From Acestrorhynchus altus (taxonomy: Eukaryota; Chordata; Actinopteri; Characiformes; Acestrorhynchidae), in NCBI GenBank assembly GCA_034509495.1, contig CM067522.1, positions 14,285,168-14,349,167 of the forward strand: a DNA stretch of 64,000 nucleotides, written 5' to 3'. Below, in pieces: positions 48,073-59,029 of this stretch. Numbering within the stretch: the stretch's first letter is position 1; each line of letters begins with the position of its first letter. Below the pieces are notes generated by a model that was given only the letters and a program-made list of their open reading frames with translations, was not told the origin of the DNA and made no database searches. The translations under genes were made by a program, and so were the position numbers.

Positions 48073-48152
48073 GTCTTTGACTATGACTTTGGGCTGCAGG
48101 ATGACTTCATGGGCTCTGCATATCTTTATCTGGAGTCCCTGGAGCAACAAAG
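48073..48152 (+). CDS. mctp1: mctp1 exon: C2A calcium loop 3
   Basis: The acceptor is ctcccttacag and the donor is AG|gtcctt. Phase is 0 in and 2 out: 26 codons plus 2 nt. It encodes VFDYDFGLQDDFMG, the third calcium-binding loop with three aspartates at the expected spacing, followed by SAYLYLESLEQQ. The intron to the next exon is 257 bp, the shortest in the window. The donor is weaker than consensus at +3 to +6, but the reading frame joins exactly to the next exon. Confidence 0.93.
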
Positions 48153-48309
48153 GTCCTTTTCAGGCCTCATCTTTATCTGACTCTCATTTTGGTGGTGTTC
48201 AAAATATTTTAGCTTATTGACAACTGAAGATGCTGCGTTTTGTACCAGTGTTTTGTCAAAAAATTAACTACGTGTTAGATTTGTTTGGTAGCAGTATAAA
48301 AGGGCAAGA

Positions 48310-48323
48310 CTGCCCTCTAGTGT
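48310..48323 (-). promoter_or_regulatory. CTCF-like motif
   Basis: Minus strand reads ACACTAGAGGGCAG, matching the CCACTAGAGGGC core except the first C. It lies in the 257-bp mctp1 intron. Confidence 0.35.
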
Positions 48324-48409
48324 TTTGGTATGATAATGCAGCTCTCAGTATAACGGAATCTTTCATTCAAGTAGTGTCAGATATTCTTTTGCATATCTTG
48401 TATGATTAG

Positions 48410-48521
48410 GACCTTGGACATCAGCCTTGACCTGAAGGACCCTCATTACCCCGATCATGACCTGGGTTCACTGGAAATGGCAGTCACCCTCACGCCTAAA
48501 GAAGGGGACTTCAGGGAAGCT
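48410..48521 (+). CDS. mctp1: mctp1 exon: end of C2A
   Basis: The acceptor is gtatgattag and the donor is GCT|gtgagt. Phase is 2 in and 0 out: one base completing an arginine codon plus 37 codons. It encodes TLDISLDLKDPHYPDHDLG, matching the conserved LKDPHYPDHDLG of MCTP1, then EMAVTLTPKEGDFREA, the last C2A strand and the start of the inter-C2 linker. The exon ends on a codon boundary, so the next small exon can be kept or skipped without a frameshift. Confidence 0.93.
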
Positions 48522-49869
48522 GTGAGTGGTACTTTTCCCTCTTTGTCCCTAATGACTTGGCCCTGACTTGTGTGACATACAATTTGAAAGTGAAAGTGCT
48601 ACTGTCTGTGAAATGTGAAAAGAACCTTTTTTTCTCCCCATGGAATTTTTTTTCCTTTAGGAATCTGACTTTACTTTACTCTGACTTTGACGCTTAATTC
48701 GTTTAGACAGTTATACTGCACATCAATATTAATTAGTTACATAAGTCTGATGAATCTGTCTCCAACCCATATTAAACAAAGTATCATTTCATTTGTAATT
48801 TAGATTGGAATCATTTATGAATAATCATGTGTTGAATATTTCAGCAGTTGGTGACTCAAAGGTGGATGTGTATCCAAAGCTTGTGCTTTAGTTCCTCTCC
48901 ATTAAAGGGGAAATAATTAAAGCATTGAGGTGTAAACAGAATTATCAGTCTTGAGTGATTTGGTGTGAAATGGTTTAATGTTGAGAAACTTACCAACTCT
49001 GAAAATCCTTACAGTCGTGGTGATGGGATTCAGGAGTCACAAAGTTTAAATCTTTGTTTCCTTAGCCAGTTATTCCGAGTAAATTGAGAAATTCATGGAA
49101 ATTCCTTGGAATTTACTCCAATCTACTGGCAATGGGGGAAAAAGAAGAATTGACCCCAAAGTGGACCTGCTGATGATAGGAGACCTGACCCTATATAATG
49201 CTGATGGTGGTAATATAAGGCTTGTTCGAGATGTGAACTGTAGCTGATCTCGTGAAGTTTGCATGCAAGCAGAAGATGTGGCTACAACAGAAGTAGTGAA
49301 TATGATAAATAACGAAGCTGAAACCATGTTTATTTAAGAACCTGAATCCAAATATTCTCGATTATTGTTGCAGGTTAAGGCCAGTGTTTGTTTTCCAAAT
49401 CCACACAGGTGACTGTAGATGACAACAATGTGTCAAACTAGTTGCTTACAAGAATGACACACATTAACAGGCTGTAATTTTTAATACTGTATCTGTTTAG
49501 ACAGAAATGGGTTTCAACAGTGGCGTGATATTTTAACTGGTATTGAAAACTGAGCCTGCGTTTTTCCTTTTATAATAATAAGAAAAAGAAGAAGACAAAG
49601 AAGAACTAGAATATGCCTCATATATATTGTGTTTTAAACAACGTTTATAAAGTTTATAACATTTATAAGAGTTTTTGCAGGGAAGCTTTAGCCAGTGGTA
49701 AAATGAGGGTTTCTCATCTTTCTATGTACTGAACTTTAATTATTCAACAGTTATCTATTAAAGGCCACCTTTAATATGTTTTCTTTGGGCACTATTTAGC
49801 TTATGATGCCCTTAACGATTATGATGATGCCACTATTTATTTATTAATTTTTTTTAATTTTATAAAGAC
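48522..49869. other. Intron, nothing recognised
   Basis: Between the end of C2A and the 39-nt exon. No exon or repeat family recognised. Confidence 0.4.
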
Positions 49870-49930
49870 GGGTGCAGCTGTAAGAATCTGCAGTTTCCCT
49901 CTGGGATTAATTCTGATTCTAACCTTGAAT
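49870..49930 (+). repeat. Probable LINE 3' tail fragment
   Basis: CTGCAGTTTCCCTCTGGGATTAATTCTGATTCT resembles the end of a fish LINE whose 3' tail repeats TTCTGATTC. Confidence 0.5.
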
Positions 49931-50737
49931 TCTCACCTTGTTTTAGCTCTCAGCTGGTTTGTGAGGGTTCCTTCCCTCCCAATGTAATTATAATAATGTA
50001 ATCCAAAGTACTTACTTTGATTACTTTCTGATATGTTTGGGTTAATTTCTTGTGTTTTGAAAAGATCACATTTGAAATAAGTACAAAATTAAAGTTTAGA
50101 CATTTTGAAAACAGATGTAAAATGATAGTTAAAAGCATGCTGACAGAGGGCCTCTTCCCACATTGCCACTGGGGCATTAGCGTGGTGACAACCGGCCTCC
50201 TCCAACAACTTAACGGTGTTGTGCTCCATGTACACCACTACCACCTAGCCCTGGCTATCGGGAGAGCCTGAGACCACTCCTCTCAAATCATAACATTTCT
50301 GCTTGGGCTTCAAGGCTGTCAGTCTCTTCATTCTTATGTGTAATCCTGTCTTCTTATGACAACCCCTTAGAAATATTTCTGGTGGGCAAATATGTCCCAA
50401 CATTAACATATGGAAAACTAACTGCTGGAATTATAGTGGGGATAGAAATACAGTATAGAGGAGAAGAATCTAATTGAATATAGGCTGTTTTGCCATTGAA
50501 ATGAATGGGAATGGTGGAGTTAATCATCATACTGCAACCAGCCAGCCGAGGCAATAGACCTGTAGTGGTTTCAGTTTTGACAGATGATGTACTGTCCATC
50601 TTTTATATAGTCATTGTTTTTAACCATGTCATCTAAAAGCTTTTGAACATCACATTTTCAGCTGTTAAATGTTTTAGACACCTGGCTCCTGTCACCACCA
50701 CTGTGAAAAGTTCTGATTTCTTAAAGGTTCTCTAGAA
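49931..50737. other. Intron, nothing recognised
   Basis: No exon. About 50130-50280 is GC-richer and repeat-free. Confidence 0.4.
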
Positions 50738-51061
50738 CAGGGGTTCTCAACCTTTTCTACTTCATGGCCCAACCAGAAAGCATTTTACTTTTGCACTGAT
50801 AACATTTAACTGATTTAATTTGTCGTATGTTAGTTGTGTGATTTTATTACTGTTACATTTCTATTAATGCTTAATTAATGTTTTCATTTGAAATGATTGA
50901 TCTTTCGATTTTACTTATACAAATATTTTTCTTGTATGATTTAATGTGGCTTTACCAGCCCACTATAGACTAATTTCTCCACCTAAAGATGAGCCTGTAG
51001 ACCACTAGGGAGTGCTTCACAGCTCACCGGTGGTCCCTAGCTCACTAGTAGAGAAAACCTG
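50738..51061. mobile_element. hAT-type MITE with 8-bp duplication
   Basis: Starts CAGGGGTTCTCAACC and ends GTAGAGAAAACCTG, matching inverted hAT-type termini. The 8-bp flanks CTCTAGAA and CTTTAGAG match at 6 of 8 bases and fit the hAT target consensus nTCTAGAn. Total 324 bp, so no transposase. Confidence 0.7.
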
Positions 51062-52341
51062 CTTTAGAGCATTTCACCCCAAACTGCTCTGACCTACATT
51101 TACATCTAACATTTTAATTAGGCAGACATTTTCAACAGTGGCTGGAATTCCCCTTTAACATTGTTCATCTTATATTGGCTCCAGGGTTCCCATTTTCACA
51201 CTCCTGCACTGTATAAAAATATTTTAATATCAATTTAAATCATTTAATGATCTTTTTTCCCCAGTTCAATCAGCTTCACCAACTCTCATAAGTCTGTGTG
51301 CAAATATGCTAATCCTCCCAATGGAATGGACAGACACTGTGGGTTTACAGGACCAGAAATGATATCTGTAGCTGAAAAATACTGTCCAGGGAGAAAATGC
51401 ACTCATTACAAAGATCCAATGTTGTTTGGCAACATTTTGAGTAGAGAGAAGTGAGTTCAAAGCTAAGCTGGCATGCGCCCATCCTAATTGTGTTTAGTTT
51501 TTAGTCCCTCACTTGGTTTGCCTACACTTTTATGTAGGGAGGCAGATTTGATTTTGTATGTCTAATTTATCCCCCAAGCATGTATAATGCAAGGTAGGCA
51601 GCCCATGGGGGAGATGTCATATGCTGTTTTGTTCAGATCTCTTTGTAATACAGTAAAGGACTAATGAAAGAATGTGAAACAGTGCATGTTACCTTATGCA
51701 ACATTGATGTCAAATGAGTGCTTGAGGGATGCAGTAATGTTTGTTTTTCTTTAGCACCGTCTAGTGGTGGAAAGGAGCTGTACTGATTCAAGACATCAAA
51801 TCTTAACTGTATTATGTAATAAAATGTTCTCACAGTGTGTGCATTTGTTCATATAAGTGTACATACAGTTCATATGTATTTTCCTTTTTACTTTGTGTGA
51901 GTTGTTTTAAGCTCTGGATGGCAGTGCTTCCTTTGTATCTGTGTGACTGGGTGTGTATGGTGGCTTGTGTAGCGGCTGCCGCCCCCAGCTTTCCTTGGCT
52001 GTCCTCCCCAAAAGTCTTTGAGGATCAACCTCTTATAGTTCTTTAGGATCACAGTATCATGTATTGCCTTTAATCCAGGGCTTTGCTGAAGAGCTTATAA
52101 CACCTTTGTGACACTTTTATGAGCATACAATCAAAATGTTGCTTAATGCATATTGGAAGTGTTGCATTACTTTGATTTCAAGTTTGATTTTATTCTACTT
52201 ACAAAGGTGTTATAACACTCTTAAGTCAAGGGACTTTTCATTGCAGTGTGCTTCCCCAGGGCTGAACTAAACTCAAACTAACAACCTCATCTCACTGGGG
52301 ATGACAAAGGTGGCTATATAACCGCTTTGTCTCATTTACAG
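51062..52341. other. Intron, no further element
   Basis: Repeat-poor. Holds one CTCF-like motif and the run-up to the 39-nt exon. Confidence 0.4.
51754..51770 (-). promoter_or_regulatory. CTCF-like motif
   Basis: Minus strand reads CCACTAGACGGTGC, matching the CCACTAGRNGG core. Confidence 0.35.
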
Positions 52342-52380
52342 ACCATGCTTTTGAGAAGGAGCTGGAAAAGATCCAGTAAG
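52342..52380 (+). CDS. mctp1: mctp1 39-nt inter-C2 linker exon, frame-neutral
   Basis: This small exon encodes TMLLRRSWKRSSK. The acceptor is ctcatttacag and the donor is AAG|gtaata, phase 0 on both sides. From memory, human MCTP1 has an almost identical 13-residue piece (TMLMRKSWKRSSK) at the same place between C2A and C2B. The segment is strongly basic, with serines in RRSW and KRSS contexts that basophilic kinases could use. Its 39-nt length and symmetric phase make it a candidate cassette exon. It lies 3.8 kb after the C2A exons and 5.3 kb before the C2B exon, among unrelated intronic DNA. Confidence 0.88.
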
Positions 52381-52389
52381 GTAATATTA

Positions 52390-52394
52390 GCATG
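52390..52394 (+). promoter_or_regulatory. GCATG (possible Rbfox site) after the 39-nt exon
   Basis: The pentamer GCATG starts 10 nt after the end of the 39-nt mctp1 exon. Rbfox proteins bind (U)GCAUG, and downstream intronic sites generally promote exon inclusion in neurons and muscle. The base before it is A rather than the preferred T, and a single pentamer is weak evidence. Confidence 0.3.
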
Positions 52395-52530
52395 ATCCAC
52401 CTATACTGATGCCCTCTCCTCCTTACCCTCTGCAGTGCTCTGCTTAGACTGTCCTCGCTTTTTTACCCAGTCTCTGTTATTTCCATTTCCAACCTTTATT
52501 TTCCACATACTGCAATATACAAGAGAATCA

Positions 52531-52549
52531 CCAGTGCCACCTAGTGGAA
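52531..52549 (-). promoter_or_regulatory. CTCF-like motif, best match
   Basis: Minus strand reads CCACTAGGTGGCACTGG, a near-perfect match to the CCACTAGRTGGCRCT core. It lies 150 bp after the 39-nt exon. Confidence 0.45.
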
Positions 52550-53164
52550 CCAAAAAGGACTGCACCCATGGTATAGCCACTGGTTCTTCAGGTCCAGTCC
52601 TGGAGGAATTAACAGATGAGTTGTAGTGTATTTGAGTGTATTTGTATTTGAAATCACCAAACCATGTTGAACACTCCAGGACAGGAACTGAAATACCCCA
52701 TTTGAATCCTGGTTAGGGGTTAATTATAAAAGAAACAAGTAGCCTCATCAGAATTGGGTTTATTCTGAGTTTCGGGTGTGTATTGCAGCAACTGCTTGAG
52801 AAAATAAAGCTTCTCCTTTTTATTCTTTGTCATTTGTTCATACAACTTGGGATTCACAGCAGCCTATAAAGCAGAGAGGATTTTTTTTTCTGTTGAAGGT
52901 TTATGTAATTTACCTTATGTAATGGTTTAATAAACAATAACACTGTGAGGATTTACCTGAAGATTTAAACTCGGGTTTAAATTAAGTTTTAGAACACCCA
53001 GTATGGTACAAATATGTGTACAAATATGCAGTGACACTCATGTCCAGTAAAACAAATCAATTTCAGACAGTCATTGTGCTGTGATATGATGCCTTGATTA
53101 ACAATGTGCTGCTGCATAATTTATGTAAACTACAGGTCAAATATGTACAATGTGTATTATAGTA
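52550..53164. other. Intron, nothing recognised
   Basis: No exon or repeat family. Confidence 0.4.
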
Positions 53165-54150
53165 TTCAAAGATGCTTGAAAGTTCCATTTTTCTGTGTTG
53201 AAAATTGATCTATAACTCATAGATAATCAGATCATAAGAGCCATATATAAAAAAATGAGACATAAATATTACATTTGCTAATTTATTTATTTAGGGAAAT
53301 GATCCAGTTTTACATATCTGTGAGTGGCAAAGGTATGTAAACCTTTGCTTTTTGTATTTGGTTTGAATGGGCCATTCAATTGACCTGTGTGCTTAGGGTT
53401 GTTGTCTTGCTGCGTGAACCACATTCTCAATGAGATACAGCTCATGGACAGATGTCCTAACAATTTCCTTTAGAATTTGCTGATATATGTAATAATTAAT
53501 TGTTCCATTAATGCTGGCAAGCCATCCTGGCCCAAATGCAGTAAGCCCAGAAAAAAAAGGATACTATCACCACCTTGTTTCACAAATAGGATAGGGTTTG
53601 AATTGCTGCCATTTGCATTTTTGCAGGACAGTAAACACGCTCAGATCCAATGGCTGTGCCAACCAGCACCACACTGAGTGTGATGTGGGGAGAGAGTGTC
53701 ATCTACCCACCCACTCCAGCTGCCAATGGCAAGCAGCCTGACCCAGGATTTGAACCTGTGATCCTCAGATCATAGTGGTAGTACTTCAGACTGCTGAGCC
53801 ACTCTGAGCCTTAAATATGGTTTTCAAATCTTTTCTAGCCTGGTGAGCATCAACAACTCTTCTTCTGAGCTCCTCAGAAACCTCCTTTGGTGGTGCCATG
53901 ATGCACTTCAGTCTTTGACAATCTTTCAGTAAAAGCAGAATTCCTACTCACAGCTGATTCAGCAACCTTCACAACCTTCAAATACTAAAGGTTCACATAC
54001 TTTTGCCACTCATAAACATGGAATATGGATATTTATCCTCAGTTAGGTTGATTTGGTTCTCTTTAGCTACCTTTAGCACTATGACAATCTAAAGTTTTAG
54101 GCCACATTTATGTAGAAATATATAGAACTGTAAAGCACCACTGTATTATA
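53165..54150 (-). mobile_element. Tc1/mariner copy with inverted inner repeats
   Basis: Inverted TGAGTGGCAAAGGTATGTAA (53321) and TACTTTTGCCACTCA (about 53997-54011) mark the inner ends. Outer termini extend to about 53165 and 54150 (TTTAGGCCACATTTATGTAG, then CAAAGATGCTTGAAAGTTCC on the other side). Segments such as AGGGTTGTTGTCTTGCTGC and CCTGGTGAGCATCAACAACTC are minus-strand Tc1 transposase sequence. The middle of the transposase is missing and a SINE sits there. Confidence 0.8.
53610..53815 (-). mobile_element. tRNA-derived SINE nested in the Tc1 element
   Basis: Minus strand carries AGAGTGGCTCAGCAGTCTG (A-box region, about 53790-53805) and CAGGTTCAAATCC (B box, about 53745-53757), followed by the family body including GGGTGGGTAGATGACACTC. 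Confidence 0.75.
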
Positions 54151-55639
54151 TAATATAATATGATAATATTATAAAATTAATAAAACTATATTTCAGCTTT
54201 ATAATAAATACAAGTACATCTGTAATGCTCATGACCATGTAAGTGATAGATTTCCAGATTAAACAGAAACATGGCCACCAGAAGTGCTGATTACATGATC
54301 AAAAGTGAATTCAGAAAACAAATCAATAAAAATCAATACTCACACTCACAATAATCACAACACTCTCTGATGTTTCTCTTAAGGGAATGATTCTGCTTGT
54401 ATCTTTTCTTAAGTGTGCTTTTCTATAAAACCCTGCCCTTGATCCTGTTGCCTCAAAACAGTTAAGAAATGGTCAGCTCTTAGGATTCATGGACATTCAT
54501 CATCATCATCTCCTAAGTTGAATCATGAGCTGAGGTTCCATCACTGATATGGATTGATAAGCTTTGCCTTTCTTTTTCTCATGCTGTAAATGAAGAAGGT
54601 GGCATGCTGGTCTGGGGTCTGTGTGTTGTTACTGCTCTGTGCATGTAGTATACCTGTGAGAAGCCTGTGAGTTCTGGTAAGAGTATGAAAAAGTCTTAAA
54701 TTTGGTCTTGGTCTTGAAAAACTAACTTTACTGGGGGTGTCCAAATCCAATCCTGTGGCTCAAAATCATGGCAGATTTGGACATATTTTACTGGATTAGG
54801 TTTTGGTTATTTAAAGCCTGTTCCAGCTCTGATCTTGTGTTTTACTGCGGTCACAGAGGTTACAGTAGAGCATTAAAACGCAATATTTACATAACAAAAC
54901 AGAAGATACCAGATTGAGTATGTACCATTGTACACATTTCAAAAATGGAGCATTTTACTTCAACACGCTCTGGTCATTTACGTACCTAAAGGAGTTTCTG
55001 CCGTTATTTACCTAGCAACACCGTTAAGTGATACAGAGTGATACAGCATTTGTGAGGTGAGATAATAGCGCAGTTCTAACACTCCTCAATCAGTCAGCTT
55101 GCACAACTGGAACTGGAACAGCCATCTGGCTGCACGTGGCCGCACAATGAAAACACAAACATCAGATTGTTTCGGACCAGATCAGGTGGATATCAACTGA
55201 TAAATTGATGTTCTTGGATCAGGGGAAACATGGATGAGGACATCCCTAGATATTTCTTAAAATGAATATTTTTGCTGGGCTTTGTGGTACAAGAATAGCT
55301 GTGTATCAATTGTGCACCATGATTGTTAGAGCTCGGCCATAGGTTTGGGCTGTGAATGTCAAAAAACCCAATAATATACATGAACATTAATAGTATGGTA
55401 GTGTTAACTAAATGCCAGTGTGTATGAACATTTTTGGCCTTTCCAGATTAAACACAGGCATTTGAGCTTGTTAAAGGCATTTTCTGCTTTTTACCTTTAT
55501 ATAATATTTACCATGACTCTTACCGTACGAGGTGTGACTGTTTCTCACAACAGACTAGAACCTGGTTGTGCTACCAGTTTTATCCACAGTTAATGGCATA
55601 TTTAGGATTTCCAGAAGGTCTGGAATGACATTTTTCCTC
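54151..55639. other. Intron, nothing recognised
   Basis: No exon or repeat family. Confidence 0.4.
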
Positions 55640-56020
55640 ACAAAACTGTCCCAACCTTTCACAAATGGCAGGAGAGCAAGACATAGATGACAATGCAGGG
55701 TTTAAGGTTTTAATTGCAAAAGAAGCTAAGCACTAAATAAATAAAACAAATCATGAAACTGACTAGAAAAAACAAACTGACTAGGAATTAATAAATTAAA
55801 GACAAAACTGAACTAAACCGAAGACACAAAAAAGTGTTCAAATATTACGGCTGTGAACAAACACAAAAGGGCTACTTATACACAAACACAGACTAGAGAC
55901 ACCTGGAGAAGATAAGGAGAGGGCAGGGCTATGATAAACACATGGCAAACATAAACAAGACAAACTAAGACAGACAAGGGCAGACAGGGAACAGAAAGTA
56001 AACATGAACTTGAACACATT
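55640..56020 (-). mobile_element. Probable Gypsy-type solo LTR (minus strand)
   Basis: On the minus strand it reads like an LTR: CCCTGTCTGCCCTTGTCTGTC, TCTTCTCCAGGTGTCTCTAG, TATAAGTAGCC (TATA-like) and CAATTAAAACC (poly(A)-like) in order. Similar in style to the LTRs at 4.68 and 18.4 kb but borders are not resolved. Confidence 0.5.
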
Positions 56021-57599
56021 CACTATAAATCAAATTGGTTTATTCCACTGTCACTGGTTATACTGGTAGATGAGTATAAGGGCTGAACCTTCTTTCTGTT
56101 CAGCTGCTGAAGAGCCAGTCTGGCTAGAGACTTACTCACAGAGTTTAAGTACAACAGGAATGATGAGTCTATTTAATTGAACTAAAAAGTAAAAAGGGTT
56201 TTTTTTTTGCTTCCAAAAAACTGAAAGCCCGTCTCCGCAGGCCAACGATCCCCGGAGGGTTTCTCACAGCCCATGTATTGAATCTGAGCTGCCAGTGTTG
56301 GCAGTATGGAGGTCAACTAACTGCTAGGTTGTATTTAAGTCCTATGCCAATCTTGGACAAACCTACAAATATGAAAGTGACTTTTCAGCATGTGAGAAAC
56401 GGCATCCTGCTGAAACGCATCCTCAGCCCAAGCCTTTGAAGCTCCAAAGTGGGCCATGTTGGGTGGGATTCGGGAATTCTGTAACAGTGCGAACGCTAAC
56501 TACTTCCTCGCTGTTCCCTTCACTCTTGGGTGCCTGTTTGTCTATTTATACATCTCTCTTTCATGAATCCCAAATACCGTAAATGATGCACTCAGTACAT
56601 GCAAACCAAGCAGTATTTCTAATTATGATTCAGCTCGGAAATGAAGATTTCCTCTGTAGCCTCAAAACGACTGTAAAGAAAGCTCTGAGAAGCTCCAAAG
56701 CAGCACTAATGTTAGCTCAGCCAGCTCATTTGCTTGCAATTTACACTAAATTTTTCCTAAAAACTGTCTTTGAGCTACTGCTTAGTTTTTTTCCCCCTCC
56801 TATGTGTGTCTGACCCAATTTGATATACAATTATTTTGACACAAATACTTTTAATTTTAAACTTCAGACTGAATTTTTGCTCTCTTTATGCACAATTAGT
56901 GCTGCAGCAAAACCGATGCCCTGTTCTCACATTGCTTTTGGCAGGGAGTTCTCGCGTACCTCCCCCCCAATTCTGCGCTCTGGCTACTGGAGTGAAACTA
57001 ACGCTGGTTGGGGCTTTATCGTGGCTCTGCTAGAGTCAGCACACTTAACGTTAATATCTGGAGAGAAACGCATTAGCCGCCTGCTCCTGACATCAAAGCT
57101 GTGTGTTTTGCAAGCAAGGGTTTGCACAAAGTTTAATGAAATGCACTTGAAACAAAAGGCACGCTAATGAGGCCTCCAAATTAAGCACAGAGGCTGAGAC
57201 GGAGCTCTCTTATATAAATGTGTTTGTTTGACAAATAATTTCTGATGTCTTACTTTACTGCTAGAGTGGTGCATACCCAGTGTTCACGGCAGTACAACTC
57301 AATTAGGAGTCAAAGACAGCTTATTTATAGTCTAATCTGTACTTAGGACTGTTGGAAAGGCTGTAGAAAAGTGTCTGTTTCCAATGGAAAGACGTCCGGT
57401 GTGTTGTTTATTACAGTGTTAGCTGTTGTGGTGTGTTTAAAGCTGTATGTTCTGTACGTTTGTGTATATTTGTGATGAGCAAACATTTCACATCTACATT
57501 TTAAAAATCAGTATTTTTCCTTTGCATTCATTTCCAGTACCGTGGCTTTTTGTCTACATGATGAACTGCACATAGGACCGTAAACGTGCATTTATTGAA
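56021..57599. other. Intron; repeat-poor, possibly conserved non-coding region
   Basis: 56.21-57.22 kb has no recognised repeat, average-to-higher GC, and TAAT-containing phrases (GCACGCTAATGAGGCCTCC, CAAATTAAGCACAG). No exon. Candidate regulatory DNA just upstream of the C2B exons. Confidence 0.35.
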
Positions 57600-57630
57600 G
57601 CATGTGTATGTGTATGTGTATGTGTATTTA
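57600..57630. repeat. (TGTATG)n short repeat
   Basis: About five TGTATG units immediately before the C2B exon acceptor. Confidence 0.85.
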
Positions 57631-57638
57631 ATATGCAG

Positions 57639-57803
57639 CACCAGAGTATGAGGTTATCAGATGTTCATAGGAAATCCCAGCTATGGAGAGGAATCGTCAG
57701 CATCAGTTTGATTGAAGGTCACAATCTCCAACCAATGGACAATAATGGCTTGAGTGACCCCTACGTCAAGTTCAGAATGGGACACCAAAAGTACAAAAGC
57801 AAG
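57639..57803 (+). CDS. mctp1: mctp1 exon: start of C2B
   Basis: The acceptor is tttaatatgcag and the donor is AAG|gtagcc. Phase is 0 on both sides, 55 codons. It encodes a linker (HQSMRLSDVHRKSQLWRG), then the first C2B strands IVSISLIEGHNLQPMD and the calcium-loop-1 motif NNGLSDPYVKFRMGHQKYKS. Both loop-1 aspartates are present. A (TGTATG)n run lies about 10-30 nt upstream in place of a clean pyrimidine tract. Confidence 0.95.
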
Positions 57804-58146
57804 GTAGCCCACTATACTAGTGATCTTTTCTCACTTAGATTGTTACATGTTCCAGTCACTCCCATGTAAACATTTTTTAAATTCCATAGTATATTGTGTG
57901 TTTTATTGGGTTTGGATTAAAGCTCTACCTGGCTTTATCTGTGGTGTCAGTAAGGGTGCGATTAAACCTAGTCCTGAACCAGAAATGTGCCATAATCTCA
58001 GAGCAATTACCACTTGCTCAGCCTAGGAAACTAATTTCAGTTCCTAGTTGTTATTGTATATGCTTCTATATACAAGTCCCAATCAGTGAATTTTGAAAGA
58101 ATGACACTTAAACTCAAACTTCTCTTTCTGCTCTTCTCTTTTGTAG

Positions 58147-58277
58147 ACAATAAACAAAACATTAAACCCACAGTGGAGAGAACAGTTTGACTTCCACCTA
58201 TACGATGAGCAGGGTGGCTTTATAGATATCACTGTTTGGGACAGAGATGCTGGTAAAAAGGATGACTTCATGGGCAG
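58147..58277 (+). CDS. mctp1: mctp1 exon: C2B core and calcium loop 3
   Basis: The acceptor is tctcttttgtag and the donor is AG|gtgagt. Phase is 0 in and 2 out: 43 codons plus 2 nt. It encodes TINKTLNPQWREQFDFHLYD, with the conserved NPQW, and then ITVWDRDAGKKDDFMG, the third calcium loop of C2B with its three aspartates. The preceding intron is 343 bp. Confidence 0.95.
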
Positions 58278-59029
58278 GTGAGTTTGCATTTCATTAATGA
58301 GGTTATGCATGTACTGATGATCAGTACATTTCATTCAAAGGGTTTGTTTTTCTGAAGATGGTATTGTTCATACACTGCACAGTTGCCAAATTCTTGCACA
58401 GTTTTCCCTGTTTCCCTGTTCTAATACACCTAATAAACCTGGCAATTAAGGGAAATGGGCATGATTTCATTTCATTACACTTTCTGTAAAATTCAGGGAA
58501 TGTTTCCAGTCCACTAGCTCTCTGGTCTGTTTGCACACCTGAAAAAAAAATCCTTTGTTTATACTCAGCCTTGGTGCAGTAAATGGGGAAAAAACAGAAG
58601 TGGACTATTCCAGCATGGGGTATTCCTGCTTGTGCACAGGTGGAAAAGGAGGGATGAGGGCATGTGGAAGAAAATACATTGTACACACAAGTAGAGGTGA
58701 AGGGGAAATAGCCGATGAGGAAAAGGTCAGACCATCGAAAACTTTCTTTTGGTCAGGAAGCCAGTGTCTGTACCTTGACAACATGCATACATGAATTTTG
58801 GGGTAGGGCTTCTGAAGGAGCAGTGAAGGGAGGGGTGTGGTTGTGGTGTTGAGAGATCAACAGTTGTTTTCTAGAATAAGTGAGTTGAATCAGGAGTGCT
58901 TGAGCAGGGCACAAAACTGTTCAGTAAAGCTCTATCCTACTCCCCTTCAATTTGTTTGGAGATTATTTAATCTAAACTAGTTGAAAAAAATACTTAATAA
59001 TCAGCTACTTTACCTTTTTTTAATACCAG
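58278..59029. other. Intron, nothing recognised
   Basis: No exon or repeat family. Confidence 0.4.

Noticed and set aside
57600..57638. Alternative mctp1 start codon at the ATG at 57633
   Set aside because: The ATG lies within the acceptor (tatgcag) and the frame continues from the upstream 39-nt exon; the exon is better read as an internal one.
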